Assembly (NCBI GenBank): GCA_964419255.1
Contig: CAYQOU010000050.1
Location: forward strand, 1-29,806
DNA: 29,806 nucleotides
Direction of reading: 5' to 3'
Origin: CAZPHU01 sp964419255
GTDB lineage: Bacteria; Fibrobacterota; Chitinivibrionia; Chitinivibrionales; CAYFVL01
The position numbers and the translations under genes were made by a program. Of the stretch, positions 1 through 8,517 are shown piece by piece (within the stretch, counting starts at the first letter, position 1; every line of letters begins with the position of its first letter). Below the pieces are notes generated by a model that worked only from the letters and a program-made list of their open reading frames with translations, was not told the origin of the DNA and searched no databases.

Positions 1-115
1 CAGCTGTTTACACACAGATTTCACCCATAACAAATTCGCCCCTAAATCAGAGGTTAAGACGGCGAAGATTCAATTATTTGACACCGTCCCCTGTCCCTCA
101 CATTTTCACATTCTC

Positions 116-1462
116 TCATTGCTCCTGCTGTCGCGCCATCTTGTCATTGAGCTGGATAAAGCGCTCGGAGAGGGTATGGATCATTCGTCCCACCCAGGGG
201 CTAAGCTTCTCAAGCTCCGCATCCACATCGGCGCGGTGCATGATCCTGATGATCGTGGGCTCCAGGGCGGTGACCGTGGCGGTGCGTGGTCTGCGGGTAA
301 ACACAGCAAGCTCCCCCACAACCTCCCCCGCCCCCAGCTGGGCAAGCACCTTTTTGCGCCCATCAACCAGCTTGGAGACCTCCACCCGTCCACGCAGGAT
401 GGTAAAGGAGTGATCCCCAGACTCTCCCTCCCGACAGATCGTCTCCCCCGGCTTGATCGTACAGGTGGAAAACGTCTGCCCGGAGCTGTTGCAGGCGTCG
501 ATATCACGCAGCACCTCATGAAAGGAGATGTAGCGCCGGTTGATATCCTTGTGAAGCATCTTCATGCAGATCTGCGCCAGGCGCCGGGGGATATCTCGAT
601 TCACCTCATCGGGCGAAGGAGGATAGTACTGTTTGATCTGCCGCATCACCATCCGCGGCTCCCCGGTCGAAAACGGATGCCTGCCGGTTAGCATCTCATA
701 GAAGATAATGCCCAGCGAGAAGATATCGGAGGAGGGTCTCAGCTGATCTCGATTCAAATGAGTCTGCTCGGGCGACATATAGTTGGGGGTGCCAAGCACT
801 ACCCCCTCGGGAAGCTCCTCAGAAAGCAGCGTTTTGTCGGTAAAATTTTCGATCCGATGCACCGAGCGCAGAAACGGACCGTGATCGTAGAGACGGGCGT
901 TGCCCCAGTCCATGATCATCACCTCACCATAGTGTCCGATCATGATATTATCCGGTTTGAGATCAAGATGGATGACACCACGGTCGTGGACATAGGCAAG
1001 CGTCTCACACAGCTTGTCAAAGATACCAAGGTAGCGGGTTTCGGGCAAATCGATGAGTGGCAGCCCAGCGCAGTATGGTGCATACAGCAGATTGGCAAGC
1101 GACTGCCCCTCAATAAGCTTCATGGTATAACAGGGAGTGCCATCATCGCGCAGGCTGGTATCGTAAACCGGGACAACTCCCGGATGATCCAGATACCCGA
1201 TCAGACGCGCCTCAGTCAGAAAAGCGCGCACGAGATAGTAGTCCCGCAGACTCTCGTCTTTTAGCTCTTTGACCGCCACCATACGATTGAGACAGACATC
1301 GAAGCATCTGGTGACCCGAGCCGATCCCCCCTCTCCGATGAAAGAGAGGTTGATGTAGCGCCGCCGGTTTTTCAGCGTATCCAAAAGTCGCTCGATACGG
1401 GCTTTGGTATCCCCGCAACAATCGGTGGTGGTCGGTTTGTTTTTCCTGCGAAAAAGCCCCAT
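116..1462 (-). CDS. Ser/Thr protein kinase fused to a cyclic-nucleotide-binding domain
   Basis: Cytosolic Hanks-type kinase of 448 residues with a C-terminal CAP/CRP-like sensor. The kinase domain covers about residues 38-325: glycine loop GEGGSARV (43-50), VAVKEL with the ATP lysine K65, catalytic HLDLKPDN (165-172, base D167), metal-binding D185 in DWG, and SPE for APE. HLD replaces HRD, so this is a non-RD kinase, normally less dependent on activation-loop phosphorylation. Residues 335-440 form a cNMP-binding fold (GETICREGESGD, then a phosphate-binding cassette VGELAVFTRRPRTATV). No signal peptide or membrane segment is seen. The natural reading is a kinase gated by a cyclic nucleotide, but the ligand is inferred. 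Start ATG 1462 lacks a close Shine-Dalgarno; a good promoter lies 80 bp upstream. The gene is transcribed away from the next large gene, with no partner downstream in the window. Confidence 0.93.
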   Translation of the reverse strand: MGLFRRKNKPTTTDCCGDTKARIERLLDTLKNRRRYINLSFIGEGGSARVTRCFDVCLNRMVAVKELKDESLRDYYLVRAFLTEARLIGYLDHPGVVPVYDTSLRDDGTPCYTMKLIEGQSLANLLYAPYCAGLPLIDLPETRYLGIFDKLCETLAYVHDRGVIHLDLKPDNIMIGHYGEVMIMDWGNARLYDHGPFLRSVHRIENFTDKTLLSEELPEGVVLGTPNYMSPEQTHLNRDQLRPSSDIFSLGIIFYEMLTGRHPFSTGEPRMVMRQIKQYYPPSPDEVNRDIPRRLAQICMKMLHKDINRRYISFHEVLRDIDACNSSGQTFSTCTIKPGETICREGESGDHSFTILRGRVEVSKLVDGRKKVLAQLGAGEVVGELAVFTRRPRTATVTALEPTIIRIMHRADVDAELEKLSPWVGRMIHTLSERFIQLNDKMARQQEQ

Positions 1463-1545
1463 GAATGATCTGAGTTAATCCTCTCAGGCAGTTATTTGAT
1501 GATTTCCCCCAACCGGAGGCCAGCAGTTTCCGATCATAAGTTTTA

Positions 1546-1574
1546 ATTATACCGAATAAATTGGATTTTGTCGA
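1546..1574 (-). promoter_or_regulatory. sigma70-type promoter of the kinase-cNMP gene
   Basis: On the minus strand, TCGACA (1574-1569, five of six consensus bases) and TATAAT (1551-1546, perfect) are separated by exactly 17 bases. This predicts a start near 1539 and a leader of about 77 nt before the ATG at 1462. It is the best promoter match I found in the window. Confidence 0.7.
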
Positions 1575-1813
1575 TACTCTTGCGGGCGGCGGATAGCGCC
1601 GGGATGGATCGACGACGTTGGCATGCTACCGTTGCGGGGCAATAAATCATGCACGGGACACTGCTCCTCAATGCAGAGCAATGATTCACCACCAAAGATA
1701 CATACCTTCAGGGATGTATCCGCAAGATTACATTGATGTGGTAGATTTTTTTTGGCAAGCAAATGTTCTTCGATCAAGAGTTGGGTATCTATGCGGTCGT
1801 TTTTTAAGCTTAG

Positions 1814-2055
1814 CTAAATAAGAAGCAGCATAGAGTCGTCCCATCTCGCACCCCGCATATGGCAGGTCTGTCCGCCGTCATGGGTCGGGCCGATTGTTCC
1901 GTATCCGTGCTAAAATAGCCGTCCAGAGGCGTCGGAAAATCAATCTCCAATATTGTTTCGAACAGGTCGAGCACGATCTGCCAGGTTTCGCCACCATCTG
2001 TGGTGTTGAAATGAAGCCCCTGAAGAATCTGTTTCGAACGATCCAGTCGTCGTTT
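1814..2055 (-). pseudogene. decayed BNR/YCF48-like (Asp-box) repeat fragment
   Basis: The minus strand encodes two Asp-box repeats in different frames. The first frame gives TTDGGETW (2004-1981), followed by a VLDL...IDFPTPLDGYF stretch. Shifting frame near 1903-1907 gives GYGTIGPTHDGGQTC, whose Asp-box lies at 1885-1862. Read across the shift, the pattern is GYFS.GYGTI..T.DGGQT, as in YCF48/BNR beta-propeller repeats of secreted proteins. The fragment has no start codon: the first frame is closed upstream by a stop at 2058-2056, and the second ends at a TAG at 1816-1814. A one-base deletion plus truncation explains it. Tryptophan of the second box has become Cys. I read this as a relic of a secreted propeller protein rather than a live gene. 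Confidence 0.6.
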
Positions 2056-2208
2056 TTACCCACGGTTGTATCGGCCGCAGCCGCAAACAAAAAAAAATGC
2101 TTTTCGATCACAATCCCGTGAGTTCAACCATCCTTGGAAACTGTGCGCCCCTGTTCAACGGATGCTTTTTTTGCGTATTTTCCTCCAATCATGGCGTACA
2201 GTTGATAG

Positions 2209-2246
2209 GTCACCGAGTCACGAGTCCCCGAGTCACATAGTCACCG
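2209..2246. repeat. short direct-repeat cluster based on GAGTC/AGTCAC
   Basis: Within 38 bp the word GAGTC occurs three times and AGTCAC repeatedly, in the style GTCACCGAGTCACGAGT followed by CCCCGAGTCACATAGTCACC. It lies 40 bp upstream of the long GAF/PPDK-like gene, in non-coding DNA. Function is unknown. It may be a dispersed intergenic repeat of the genome or a multi-site protein-binding region. Confidence 0.5.
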
Positions 2247-2284
2247 TATTATTTTACGTAAGTACCGGTAACGTTAGGCAAATA

Positions 2285-5200
2285 ATGCGCAAACGAATAG
2301 ATGAGAGCCAGGACAGGCTCAAGAAACTCAAGGCAATCACCACCGTCACATCCATTCTTTCGACCACCGATTCGCTGGAGGCAAGCTTTGCGGAGATCTG
2401 CTCGACCATCTGCTCCGCCATGCGGTATCCGCAAATCGCGGTGGCCCGGATAAAGCTGGGCAGCACAACCACCGCCACCCCGGGATATCGCGCGTCGCGC
2501 TGGTGCATCTCCCGAAAGTTCGATACGCCCAACAGGGGTGCGGGGCTGGTTGAGGTCTGCTATACGCAAAAGGAGGACTGGGGGAAAAAGAGTGCCTTTC
2601 TGGCTGAGGAGCACGACCTTATCGCCAACATCAGCCAGCTTGTGGCGGGCGCGGCCACCAAATCCGCCTTCGAACAGCTGGTGTGGTCCAACGATGAGCG
2701 GCTCAAGGAGATCGGCGGGATCAATCGCGTAGTGAGTATCCTTCAGAAAAACCAACCGCTGGAGGAGCTGCTTCAGCAGGTATGCGATATCCTGCCGGCG
2801 GCCTGGCAGTACCCCGAGGACACCGCGGCGCGCATCAGCTTCGGCGATTCGGTTTACACCTCCAGCCCCTTTGAGGAAACTCCCTGGCGGCAGAGCCGTC
2901 CGATATTCATCTCAGGAAAGAAGCACGGCTCGATCGATATTTTCTATCTCCACCCCCACGGCCCCTCCGACCGGGACCCCTTTCTGCAGGAGGAGCATAA
3001 TCTTATCACAAACCTGGCCGAGCTTATCGGAGGCGCGGCCGGAAGCCGGATGTATGAGACGCTGGTAGCCCATAACACCGAACGGCTCAAGGAGCTAAGG
3101 GCGATAAATCAGACCACCTTTCTTGTCACCAGCGGCGGGCCGGTGGATGAGGTTTTGCAGGATATCTGCGCGGTGATCCCCCCATCATGGCAGTATGCGG
3201 ATGATACCGCCGCACAAATCACCTTTGCAGATAAAACCTATACCTGCGGAGATTTCAGGCCCACTCCCTGGATGCAAAAAGAGACCTTTATGACCATCGA
3301 CAACATGATCGGCACGGTTGAGGTCTGCTATCTTCACGAGCATCCACCGGCAGACGAGGGGCCGTTTCTGGCGGAGGAGCGTAATCTGATCGCTAATATC
3401 GCACGACTAGTCGCCCACTACCTCAACGACACCAAAGGCCGCGATATTCTGGAGCGCTCCAGCATGCCGTCACACCTGGAAGCCGCAAACAGCATCCCGC
3501 GCCCCCAGGACATTCCCCAGCTGCAAAACCTCTATGTCAATCAGCAGCGGGAAAATTATCTTTCGTTTGATCTGATGCGATTTGAGGTGCGGGAGGTGCT
3601 GCTGGTGGCAAGCCTGTTTCATGCGTTTGTCGCGGAGAACGATGATCCGCTGTTTGCACGATTTTCGGGCACCAGCTCCTCATATGGCAGCGGGCGATTC
3701 CCTCGCATAACGCAGGTTTCGTCCCACGAGCAGGCGCTTGATCTGGTGCATCACGCCCGGTTCGATCTGGTGATCGTGGCGGTGGGCGCCGATTCCACAT
3801 CCGCCCAGATCCTCAGCCGTCAGCTCATGGAACGCTCCCCGCAGCTTCCGGTCTACTTTCTGCTCAACAACCGCACCCTGGCCGCCGGCTCCACCATGGG
3901 ACTTCCCCTGCCCACGATCGGACGACGGCTGTTCTCCTGGTGGGGCGATTCCCGGGTGTTTTTAGCCATGGTGACTTCACTTGAGGATGCGGTGAATGCC
4001 GATAACGATATTCAATCCGGCCTGGTGCCGGCGTTTCTGGTGGTGGAGGATTCCCCCTCCTACTGCACCCGGCTTCTGATCGTGCTGTACAATCACATAT
4101 TCGAGCAGGTACGCTTTGCCATGCGCCACGCGGCGATCCGCGAAAACGAACGCATGGCGCGGATGCGGATGCGACCCAAGGTTCTGGTGGCTTACAATTA
4201 CAAAGATGCACTTCATTATGTAAACAAATACGGCAACGCTCTTCTGGGGGTGATTTCAGACATCGAATTCGGCAGAAACGGGACCCTGTGTCATACGGCA
4301 GGACTGGATCTTGCCCACCACATTCAGGAGCACCACCCGGCCATCCCCATCCTGTTTAACAGCACCCGCGGTTCTCATAAAACCTCCGCCCGCAAACTCA
4401 ACGCCCTTTTCCACAACAAAACCACCGATGATCTCAACGAGACCGTTTCGCTGTTTCTCAGAGAGAAGGTCGGCTTCGGGGAATTCATCTTCAGGGGGCC
4501 GGAGGGAAATCGGGCAGCCACAGTCACCACCTTCACCGAACTTGCGGCAACGGTACAAAAGCTTCCTTCCAGCCTTGTAGCCGCATATGTTCGTGATGAT
4601 TCCATCCGGCGATGGCTCAGCTGCCAGGGTGAGCGCAGCTTTGCGCAGCGAGTCGGGCTGCTGTGTGCGGGCGAAGGGGCGCGAGACGATAACGAGCTCA
4701 GCGCTGCATTTATTGACGAGCTTCAGCAGTACATTGACAACCGTCACCGGGGAAAGATAATCGCGCTTGACGATGTGGGCAGGCTGAGCAGCCGCTACAT
4801 ATCCTCGCTGTGCAGCGGCTCGCTGGGGGGCAAAGGCCGCGGGGTTTCCTTTCTCAACACAATCGTGCAGAACATGGATCCGGCCAACCAGCCTCCCGGT
4901 TTGACAATCAAAACGCCCCTGACGGCGATCATCGGCATCGAGGAATTCGAGCGTCTGATCGGACTGCCGCACATAAAGGCGTGCATGCATGAGCAGGCAC
5001 CATATGAAAAGATACGCCAGGCATTTCTGCAGGCACAGCTCAGTGAGCGGGTGATGAGCCGGCTGCGGGTCTTTGTGCACCAGGTGAGCACGCCGGTTGC
5101 CGTGCGCTCATCAAGCCTTCTGGAGGACTCGGTCTCTCAGCCGTTTGCCGGGGTGTTTGAGACCTATATTCTGCCCAACAGCCATCCTGATGCACATGCT

Positions 5201-6478
5201 CGGCTGCGACAGCTGGTCGAGTCCATAAAGCTTGTCTTTGCATCCCTTTTTCAGCCGGAGGCCCGCGCCTACTTCGCCTCCATCGGACAGAAACCGGAGC
5301 ACGACCGCATGGCGGTGGTGCTGCAGCAACTGGTGGGCAACCGGTTTGGCCGCTGGTTTTACCCGCATATAAGCGGCGTGGCTCAAACCTATAACTTCTA
5401 CCCCGTGGGCCATATGAAGCCCGAGGATGGATATGCGATCATGGCCTTTGGGCTGGGTGTCTATGTGGTGGAGGGGCGCACGGGGCACCGATTCTCTCCC
5501 CGTCACCCACAGATCGATTTCGGCTCGATCCGCGATACCCTCAACGCCTCGCAGGTGCAGTTTTATGCGGTGGATCTGGAAAACAGGAGTCCCGATTTCG
5601 TGCGCGATGGAGAGAAAGCGGCACTGAGCCTTCGCAGCGTCTCTGAGGCCAGGGAAAACGGCAGCCTGCTTCACTGCGCATCGGTGTACAACCCGGACAA
5701 CGACCAGATCGAGTCGGATATGCGCAAGCCCGGACCGCTTATCGTCAATTTTGCCGATATCCTCAAGCACCACTACCTGCCGCTGGCCGAGTCGATCGAT
5801 ACGGTTTTGACAACCCTGCAGCAGGCCACCGAAAACCCCGTGGAGCTGGAGTTTGCGGTGGAGCTTGAGAAGAAGACCCGCGGGCCAAGCGCCCTGTATC
5901 TTCTGCAGGTCAGACCCCTGGTGGGAGAGCAGCTGGGGCACTCGCTCAGCGACATCGCCTACGAGCCCGAGCAGGTGGTTCTGTTCTCAGAGACCGCGCT
6001 TGGCAACGGAAAAATCAATGATATCTACGATGTTGTCATCATAAAGCCCCACAGCTATGACCGTCTGCAGACAAAGGAGATGGTGGGGGAGGTGGAGTAT
6101 TTCAACCGTCTTCTGGTTGATGAGAGCCGACAGTACATCCTGATTGGCCCGGGGCGGTGGGGGACGCGCGATCCGAGCCTGGGCATCCCGGTGGTGTGGT
6201 CGCAGATAGCAAACGCGCGGGCGGTGGTGGAGGTGGGGCTGTCGGACACCGCGTTTGATCCGTCACAGGGGTCGCATTTTTTCCATAATCTGACCGCGAT
6301 GAATGTGGCGTATCTGGCGGTAAACCAGTCCCGGCCCAGAGAGTATCTTAGGTGGGAGTTTTTCGACACGCAGCAGGCCGTCCACGAGACCAGCCACTTT
6401 CGCCATCTGCGGTTTGAGAAGCCACTGACTGTGCAAATCGACGGTCGCAGCAAAAAAAGCGTGATCACCAGGAGTTGA
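2285..6478 (+). CDS. GAF-repeat, receiver and PEP synthase/PPDK N-terminal (ATP-grasp) multidomain protein
   Basis: 1397 residues from ATG 2285; the frame is open from 2066 but upstream is non-coding repeat DNA. Three GAF-like repeats lie at about 10-130, 137-258 and 266-390, each with WQYP or RYPQ, TPW, VCYL-type and FL.EE.NLI motifs. A degenerate domain (430-570) precedes a receiver (584-725) with VVEDS and phospho-acceptor D659 in GVISDIEF. A PPDK/PEP-synthase nucleotide-binding domain follows (846-1215): GSLGGKGRGV, VAVRSSSLLEDS, LQVRPL. A conserved tail has IGPGRWGTRDPSLGIP (1287-1302). The phosphohistidine swivelling domain and the TIM barrel of true PEP synthase/PPDK are absent, so it cannot complete that reaction. 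Likely a cytosolic signal-responsive kinase-like protein of unknown substrate. It forms an operon with the LuxR-type gene six bases downstream. Confidence 0.9.
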   Translation: MRKRIDESQDRLKKLKAITTVTSILSTTDSLEASFAEICSTICSAMRYPQIAVARIKLGSTTTATPGYRASRWCISRKFDTPNRGAGLVEVCYTQKEDWGKKSAFLAEEHDLIANISQLVAGAATKSAFEQLVWSNDERLKEIGGINRVVSILQKNQPLEELLQQVCDILPAAWQYPEDTAARISFGDSVYTSSPFEETPWRQSRPIFISGKKHGSIDIFYLHPHGPSDRDPFLQEEHNLITNLAELIGGAAGSRMYETLVAHNTERLKELRAINQTTFLVTSGGPVDEVLQDICAVIPPSWQYADDTAAQITFADKTYTCGDFRPTPWMQKETFMTIDNMIGTVEVCYLHEHPPADEGPFLAEERNLIANIARLVAHYLNDTKGRDILERSSMPSHLEAANSIPRPQDIPQLQNLYVNQQRENYLSFDLMRFEVREVLLVASLFHAFVAENDDPLFARFSGTSSSYGSGRFPRITQVSSHEQALDLVHHARFDLVIVAVGADSTSAQILSRQLMERSPQLPVYFLLNNRTLAAGSTMGLPLPTIGRRLFSWWGDSRVFLAMVTSLEDAVNADNDIQSGLVPAFLVVEDSPSYCTRLLIVLYNHIFEQVRFAMRHAAIRENERMARMRMRPKVLVAYNYKDALHYVNKYGNALLGVISDIEFGRNGTLCHTAGLDLAHHIQEHHPAIPILFNSTRGSHKTSARKLNALFHNKTTDDLNETVSLFLREKVGFGEFIFRGPEGNRAATVTTFTELAATVQKLPSSLVAAYVRDDSIRRWLSCQGERSFAQRVGLLCAGEGARDDNELSAAFIDELQQYIDNRHRGKIIALDDVGRLSSRYISSLCSGSLGGKGRGVSFLNTIVQNMDPANQPPGLTIKTPLTAIIGIEEFERLIGLPHIKACMHEQAPYEKIRQAFLQAQLSERVMSRLRVFVHQVSTPVAVRSSSLLEDSVSQPFAGVFETYILPNSHPDAHARLRQLVESIKLVFASLFQPEARAYFASIGQKPEHDRMAVVLQQLVGNRFGRWFYPHISGVAQTYNFYPVGHMKPEDGYAIMAFGLGVYVVEGRTGHRFSPRHPQIDFGSIRDTLNASQVQFYAVDLENRSPDFVRDGEKAALSLRSVSEARENGSLLHCASVYNPDNDQIESDMRKPGPLIVNFADILKHHYLPLAESIDTVLTTLQQATENPVELEFAVELEKKTRGPSALYLLQVRPLVGEQLGHSLSDIAYEPEQVVLFSETALGNGKINDIYDVVIIKPHSYDRLQTKEMVGEVEYFNRLLVDESRQYILIGPGRWGTRDPSLGIPVVWSQIANARAVVEVGLSDTAFDPSQGSHFFHNLTAMNVAYLAVNQSRPREYLRWEFFDTQQAVHETSHFRHLRFEKPLTVQIDGRSKKSVITRS

Positions 6479-6484
6479 CAAGGG

Positions 6485-7141
6485 ATGATTCATACGGCAG
6501 TCTACGATCCGCGACAGAGTCTTATCACAACCGGCTTGACAACCGTTTTTCAGGACACCACCGACATTACCGTCTGCGGGGTCTGGCACGATGAGAAGAC
6601 TCTCTTTGCCCGCATCAAAAACGAGACAATACATATTCTTTTTATGGTGGTGGCGGAGTTTTCTTCATCCTTTGAAACCATCATAAAAAAGCTTCGCAGC
6701 GACTTTCCCAAGATCCACATACTGGTGGTGACGCTGACGATGAGCCGGGAGAAGGTGTTTCATGCGATTCAGACCGGGGCAACCGGGCTTGTCAGCGCCG
6801 ATGCACAGCCGCGTGAGCTTAAGGAGGCGGTGTATACGCTTCGCCACGGGCATGAGTATTTCAGCAAGTCGATAAGTGACATCCTGGTCAACAGCTACCT
6901 GAGCTCGCTGCGCGACCAGACGCCCGAATCGGTGCAACACATCGAAAAGCTCAGCAAACGGGAGCGAGAGGTTTTGAGTCTGTGGGGTGAGGGACTGACA
7001 AATGCCGAGATCGCCGACCAGCTTTTCGTCAGTGTCCGAACGGTCGAGTCACACAAAAACCACATCATGCAGAAGCTTAATTTCCGTACTACCGTGGAGT
7101 TGATGCGTTTTGCAATCAAGAATAACATAATTCAACTGTAG
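6485..7141 (+). CDS. LuxR/NarL-type regulator with degenerate receiver
   Basis: 218 residues. The N-terminal receiver-like fold (1-120) is followed by a GerE/LuxR winged HTH (about 150-212): LSKREREVLSLWGEGLTN, AEIADQLFVSVRTVESHKNH. The receiver has lost key residues: the strand that should end in the phospho-acceptor Asp reads ILFMVVAEFSS, and the conserved lysine near GLVSADAQPREL is Ser. Only D8 of the acidic pocket remains. It therefore probably does not work by aspartyl phosphorylation; binding of a partner or ligand is more likely. An AGGAG lies 10 bases before ATG 6485, inside the 3' end of the upstream gene, so the two are co-transcribed. The upstream multidomain protein is the obvious candidate partner, which is inference from synteny. 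Confidence 0.92.
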   Translation: MIHTAVYDPRQSLITTGLTTVFQDTTDITVCGVWHDEKTLFARIKNETIHILFMVVAEFSSSFETIIKKLRSDFPKIHILVVTLTMSREKVFHAIQTGATGLVSADAQPRELKEAVYTLRHGHEYFSKSISDILVNSYLSSLRDQTPESVQHIEKLSKREREVLSLWGEGLTNAEIADQLFVSVRTVESHKNHIMQKLNFRTTVELMRFAIKNNIIQL

Positions 7142-7155
7142 CAAGATCCCTCATA

Positions 7156-7186
7156 ATTACGCGTAATCGCCTCCGTGTTTCACGGA
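7156..7186. promoter_or_regulatory. palindrome plus small hairpin after the LuxR-type gene
   Basis: ATTACGCGTAAT (7156-7167) is a perfect 12-bp palindrome, followed by a hairpin TCCGTG-TTT-CACGGA (7172-7186). There is no U-tract, so an intrinsic terminator is not supported. A protein-binding site is possible. Confidence 0.3.
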
Positions 7187-7347
7187 ATGTTGGGCCCTGG
7201 TATGTATTAAGCCACGGTAAAAGAGTCATATTAAATAGGATCGCAATCCGCGAGCATTTCAAACACGATGTGAGGGACTCTACCTTCACCGGAGAATCTT
7301 TTGAGGGGACATGCTCGTCATAAACCGAACGTCTGGAGATCTATTCT

Positions 7348-8253
7348 ATGGCATTGTCTTTGATCCAGCAGAATCTTTCGATGCACATCAGGGCGCTTCC
7401 GTCCCTGCGACTTCCCGCTATCGGCATGATTTCCACCGATGCCAGGGGGAATCTGATTGTACCCGATTTCTCCGGCACCGAAAAGCAGCCGGATGATTTC
7501 TACGATCGCTGTCTGGCAAGCCTGCTTTCGTTACATGGCATTTATCGTATTTATCTGGAGCATTCGGTACCGGCAATTGCCGAACGGTTCAATCAGATAT
7601 CCACCCAGGAATCTCTGCCGGCTCAGTTTCGCTCCGATGACAAAATGACCATACATTGTGAAGTGTATCGTCTCCTGAATGTTATAAGAGATGCCGCAGC
7701 CAACAATATATCACGTATCTCCATCTCGGAAAAGGGACTGTATATCTCCTACGTGCAGGGTAACCGGGAAACCTACCTGAAAACCGACAGTGAATTTGTA
7801 GAAAAGCTGCTGGTTCTCACGATTATACTTATCAGACTGGATAATCGTGCGGGTGAATACAGCCTGGGGCTGCTTCGCTCCTACTATAACGAGCTGCAGC
7901 AGACAATCAATCTGTTCAACCACGGGAACAACTCTTCCCTCTCTCCACTGTCCGAAAAAGGCACAAACCTTCATCCGAACAGATGCCGCGTACAACAGCC
8001 CTGGTTTACCATTGAGGGCAACCGTCTTTCGGTCGGACGTCTGAAACATTCATTTTTCAGAAACCCCTCTGTTGCTCCAGAATACTTTATCATAGTTAAA
8101 GGACGCCAATATGTCATTCCCGACGAGGCGCTTGTTTCCGATCAGAGCCTGTCGATTTACGATTTGTCAAAATGGCAATATAATCCTGAAATCCTTGACT
8201 GCATGAGACAGGTAAAGACATTCGTCACCCTTGCTCCCGAGGCTGCAAAGTAA
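7348..8253 (+). CDS. hypothetical protein, 301 residues
   Basis: I do not recognise the family. The start ATG 7348 has a GGAG seven to eight bases upstream (TCTGGAGATCTATTCT). No signal peptide is clear; residues 165-178 are hydrophobic (VEKLLVLTIILIRL) but too short and buried in context to call a membrane segment. Residues about 110-150 (LLNVIRDAAANNISRISISE, then KGLYISYVQG) vaguely resemble the N-terminal part of GspE/PilB-type ATPases, where a helix precedes ASDIHIEP.. and a VRYRIDG strand. No Walker motif follows, so this would be only a non-catalytic relative. The gene lies 206 bp after the LuxR-type gene on the same strand, with palindromes in between, so it is probably a separate unit. 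Composition looks native and coding. Confidence 0.75.
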   Translation: MALSLIQQNLSMHIRALPSLRLPAIGMISTDARGNLIVPDFSGTEKQPDDFYDRCLASLLSLHGIYRIYLEHSVPAIAERFNQISTQESLPAQFRSDDKMTIHCEVYRLLNVIRDAAANNISRISISEKGLYISYVQGNRETYLKTDSEFVEKLLVLTIILIRLDNRAGEYSLGLLRSYYNELQQTINLFNHGNNSSLSPLSEKGTNLHPNRCRVQQPWFTIEGNRLSVGRLKHSFFRNPSVAPEYFIIVKGRQYVIPDEALVSDQSLSIYDLSKWQYNPEILDCMRQVKTFVTLAPEAAK

Positions 8254-8517
8254 CCACCCTCTGCAACAAATTTATGGGAGTCTCAACAGGTTTTTATCTG
8301 ACCGGCAGTATTTGAAGATCTTGCGGCATGGTGCTCGGGAATAGCTGGATAAAAAGAATTAATGGCAGAACATGTCTTCTATGCCCAGAACGCTCTGAAG
8401 GTATCTGCTTTTTACCTGCAATGAGCGATTCTCTCACGGAGATTGGCACAATCCCTTGGGGCGAAAGGGGTTATATAAATCATCCACTCAGAACCGCTCA
8501 TTTCAGGGTTAACAGAT

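Larger units (their letters stand above)
1463..2284. other. 822-bp intergenic region between divergent signalling genes
   Basis: It holds the minus-strand promoter at 1546-1574, the decayed Asp-box fragment (1814-2055), a cluster of GAGTC-containing direct repeats (2209-2246), and three short palindromes just before the next gene: TTACGTAA (2254-2261), ACCGGT (2264-2269) and TAACGTTA (2269-2276). Short open frames here have no Shine-Dalgarno and no recognisable composition. Confidence 0.6.

Noticed and set aside
1..115. Gene at the left edge
   Set aside because: No frame with coding character crosses it; the stretch is AT-rich followed by a short GTCCCCTGTCC motif, and no terminator is clear.
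1878..2111. 77-residue minus-strand open frame over the decayed fragment
   Set aside because: The Asp-box signal lies in the other two minus-strand frames; this frame does not show it and has no family likeness.
2066..2284. N-terminal extension of the long GAF/PPDK-like protein to ATG 2066
   Set aside because: The stretch covers repeat DNA, reads as low-quality protein sequence and has no Shine-Dalgarno. The conserved part begins right after ATG 2285.
4256..5941. Minus-strand open frames of 274 and 276 codons inside the PPDK-like gene
   Set aside because: They lie opposite a well-supported long gene and show no recognisable domains; they are products of GC-rich codon use on the plus strand.
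7172..7186. Intrinsic terminator of the LuxR-type gene
   Set aside because: The six-pair hairpin is followed by ATGTTGGG, not a T-run.
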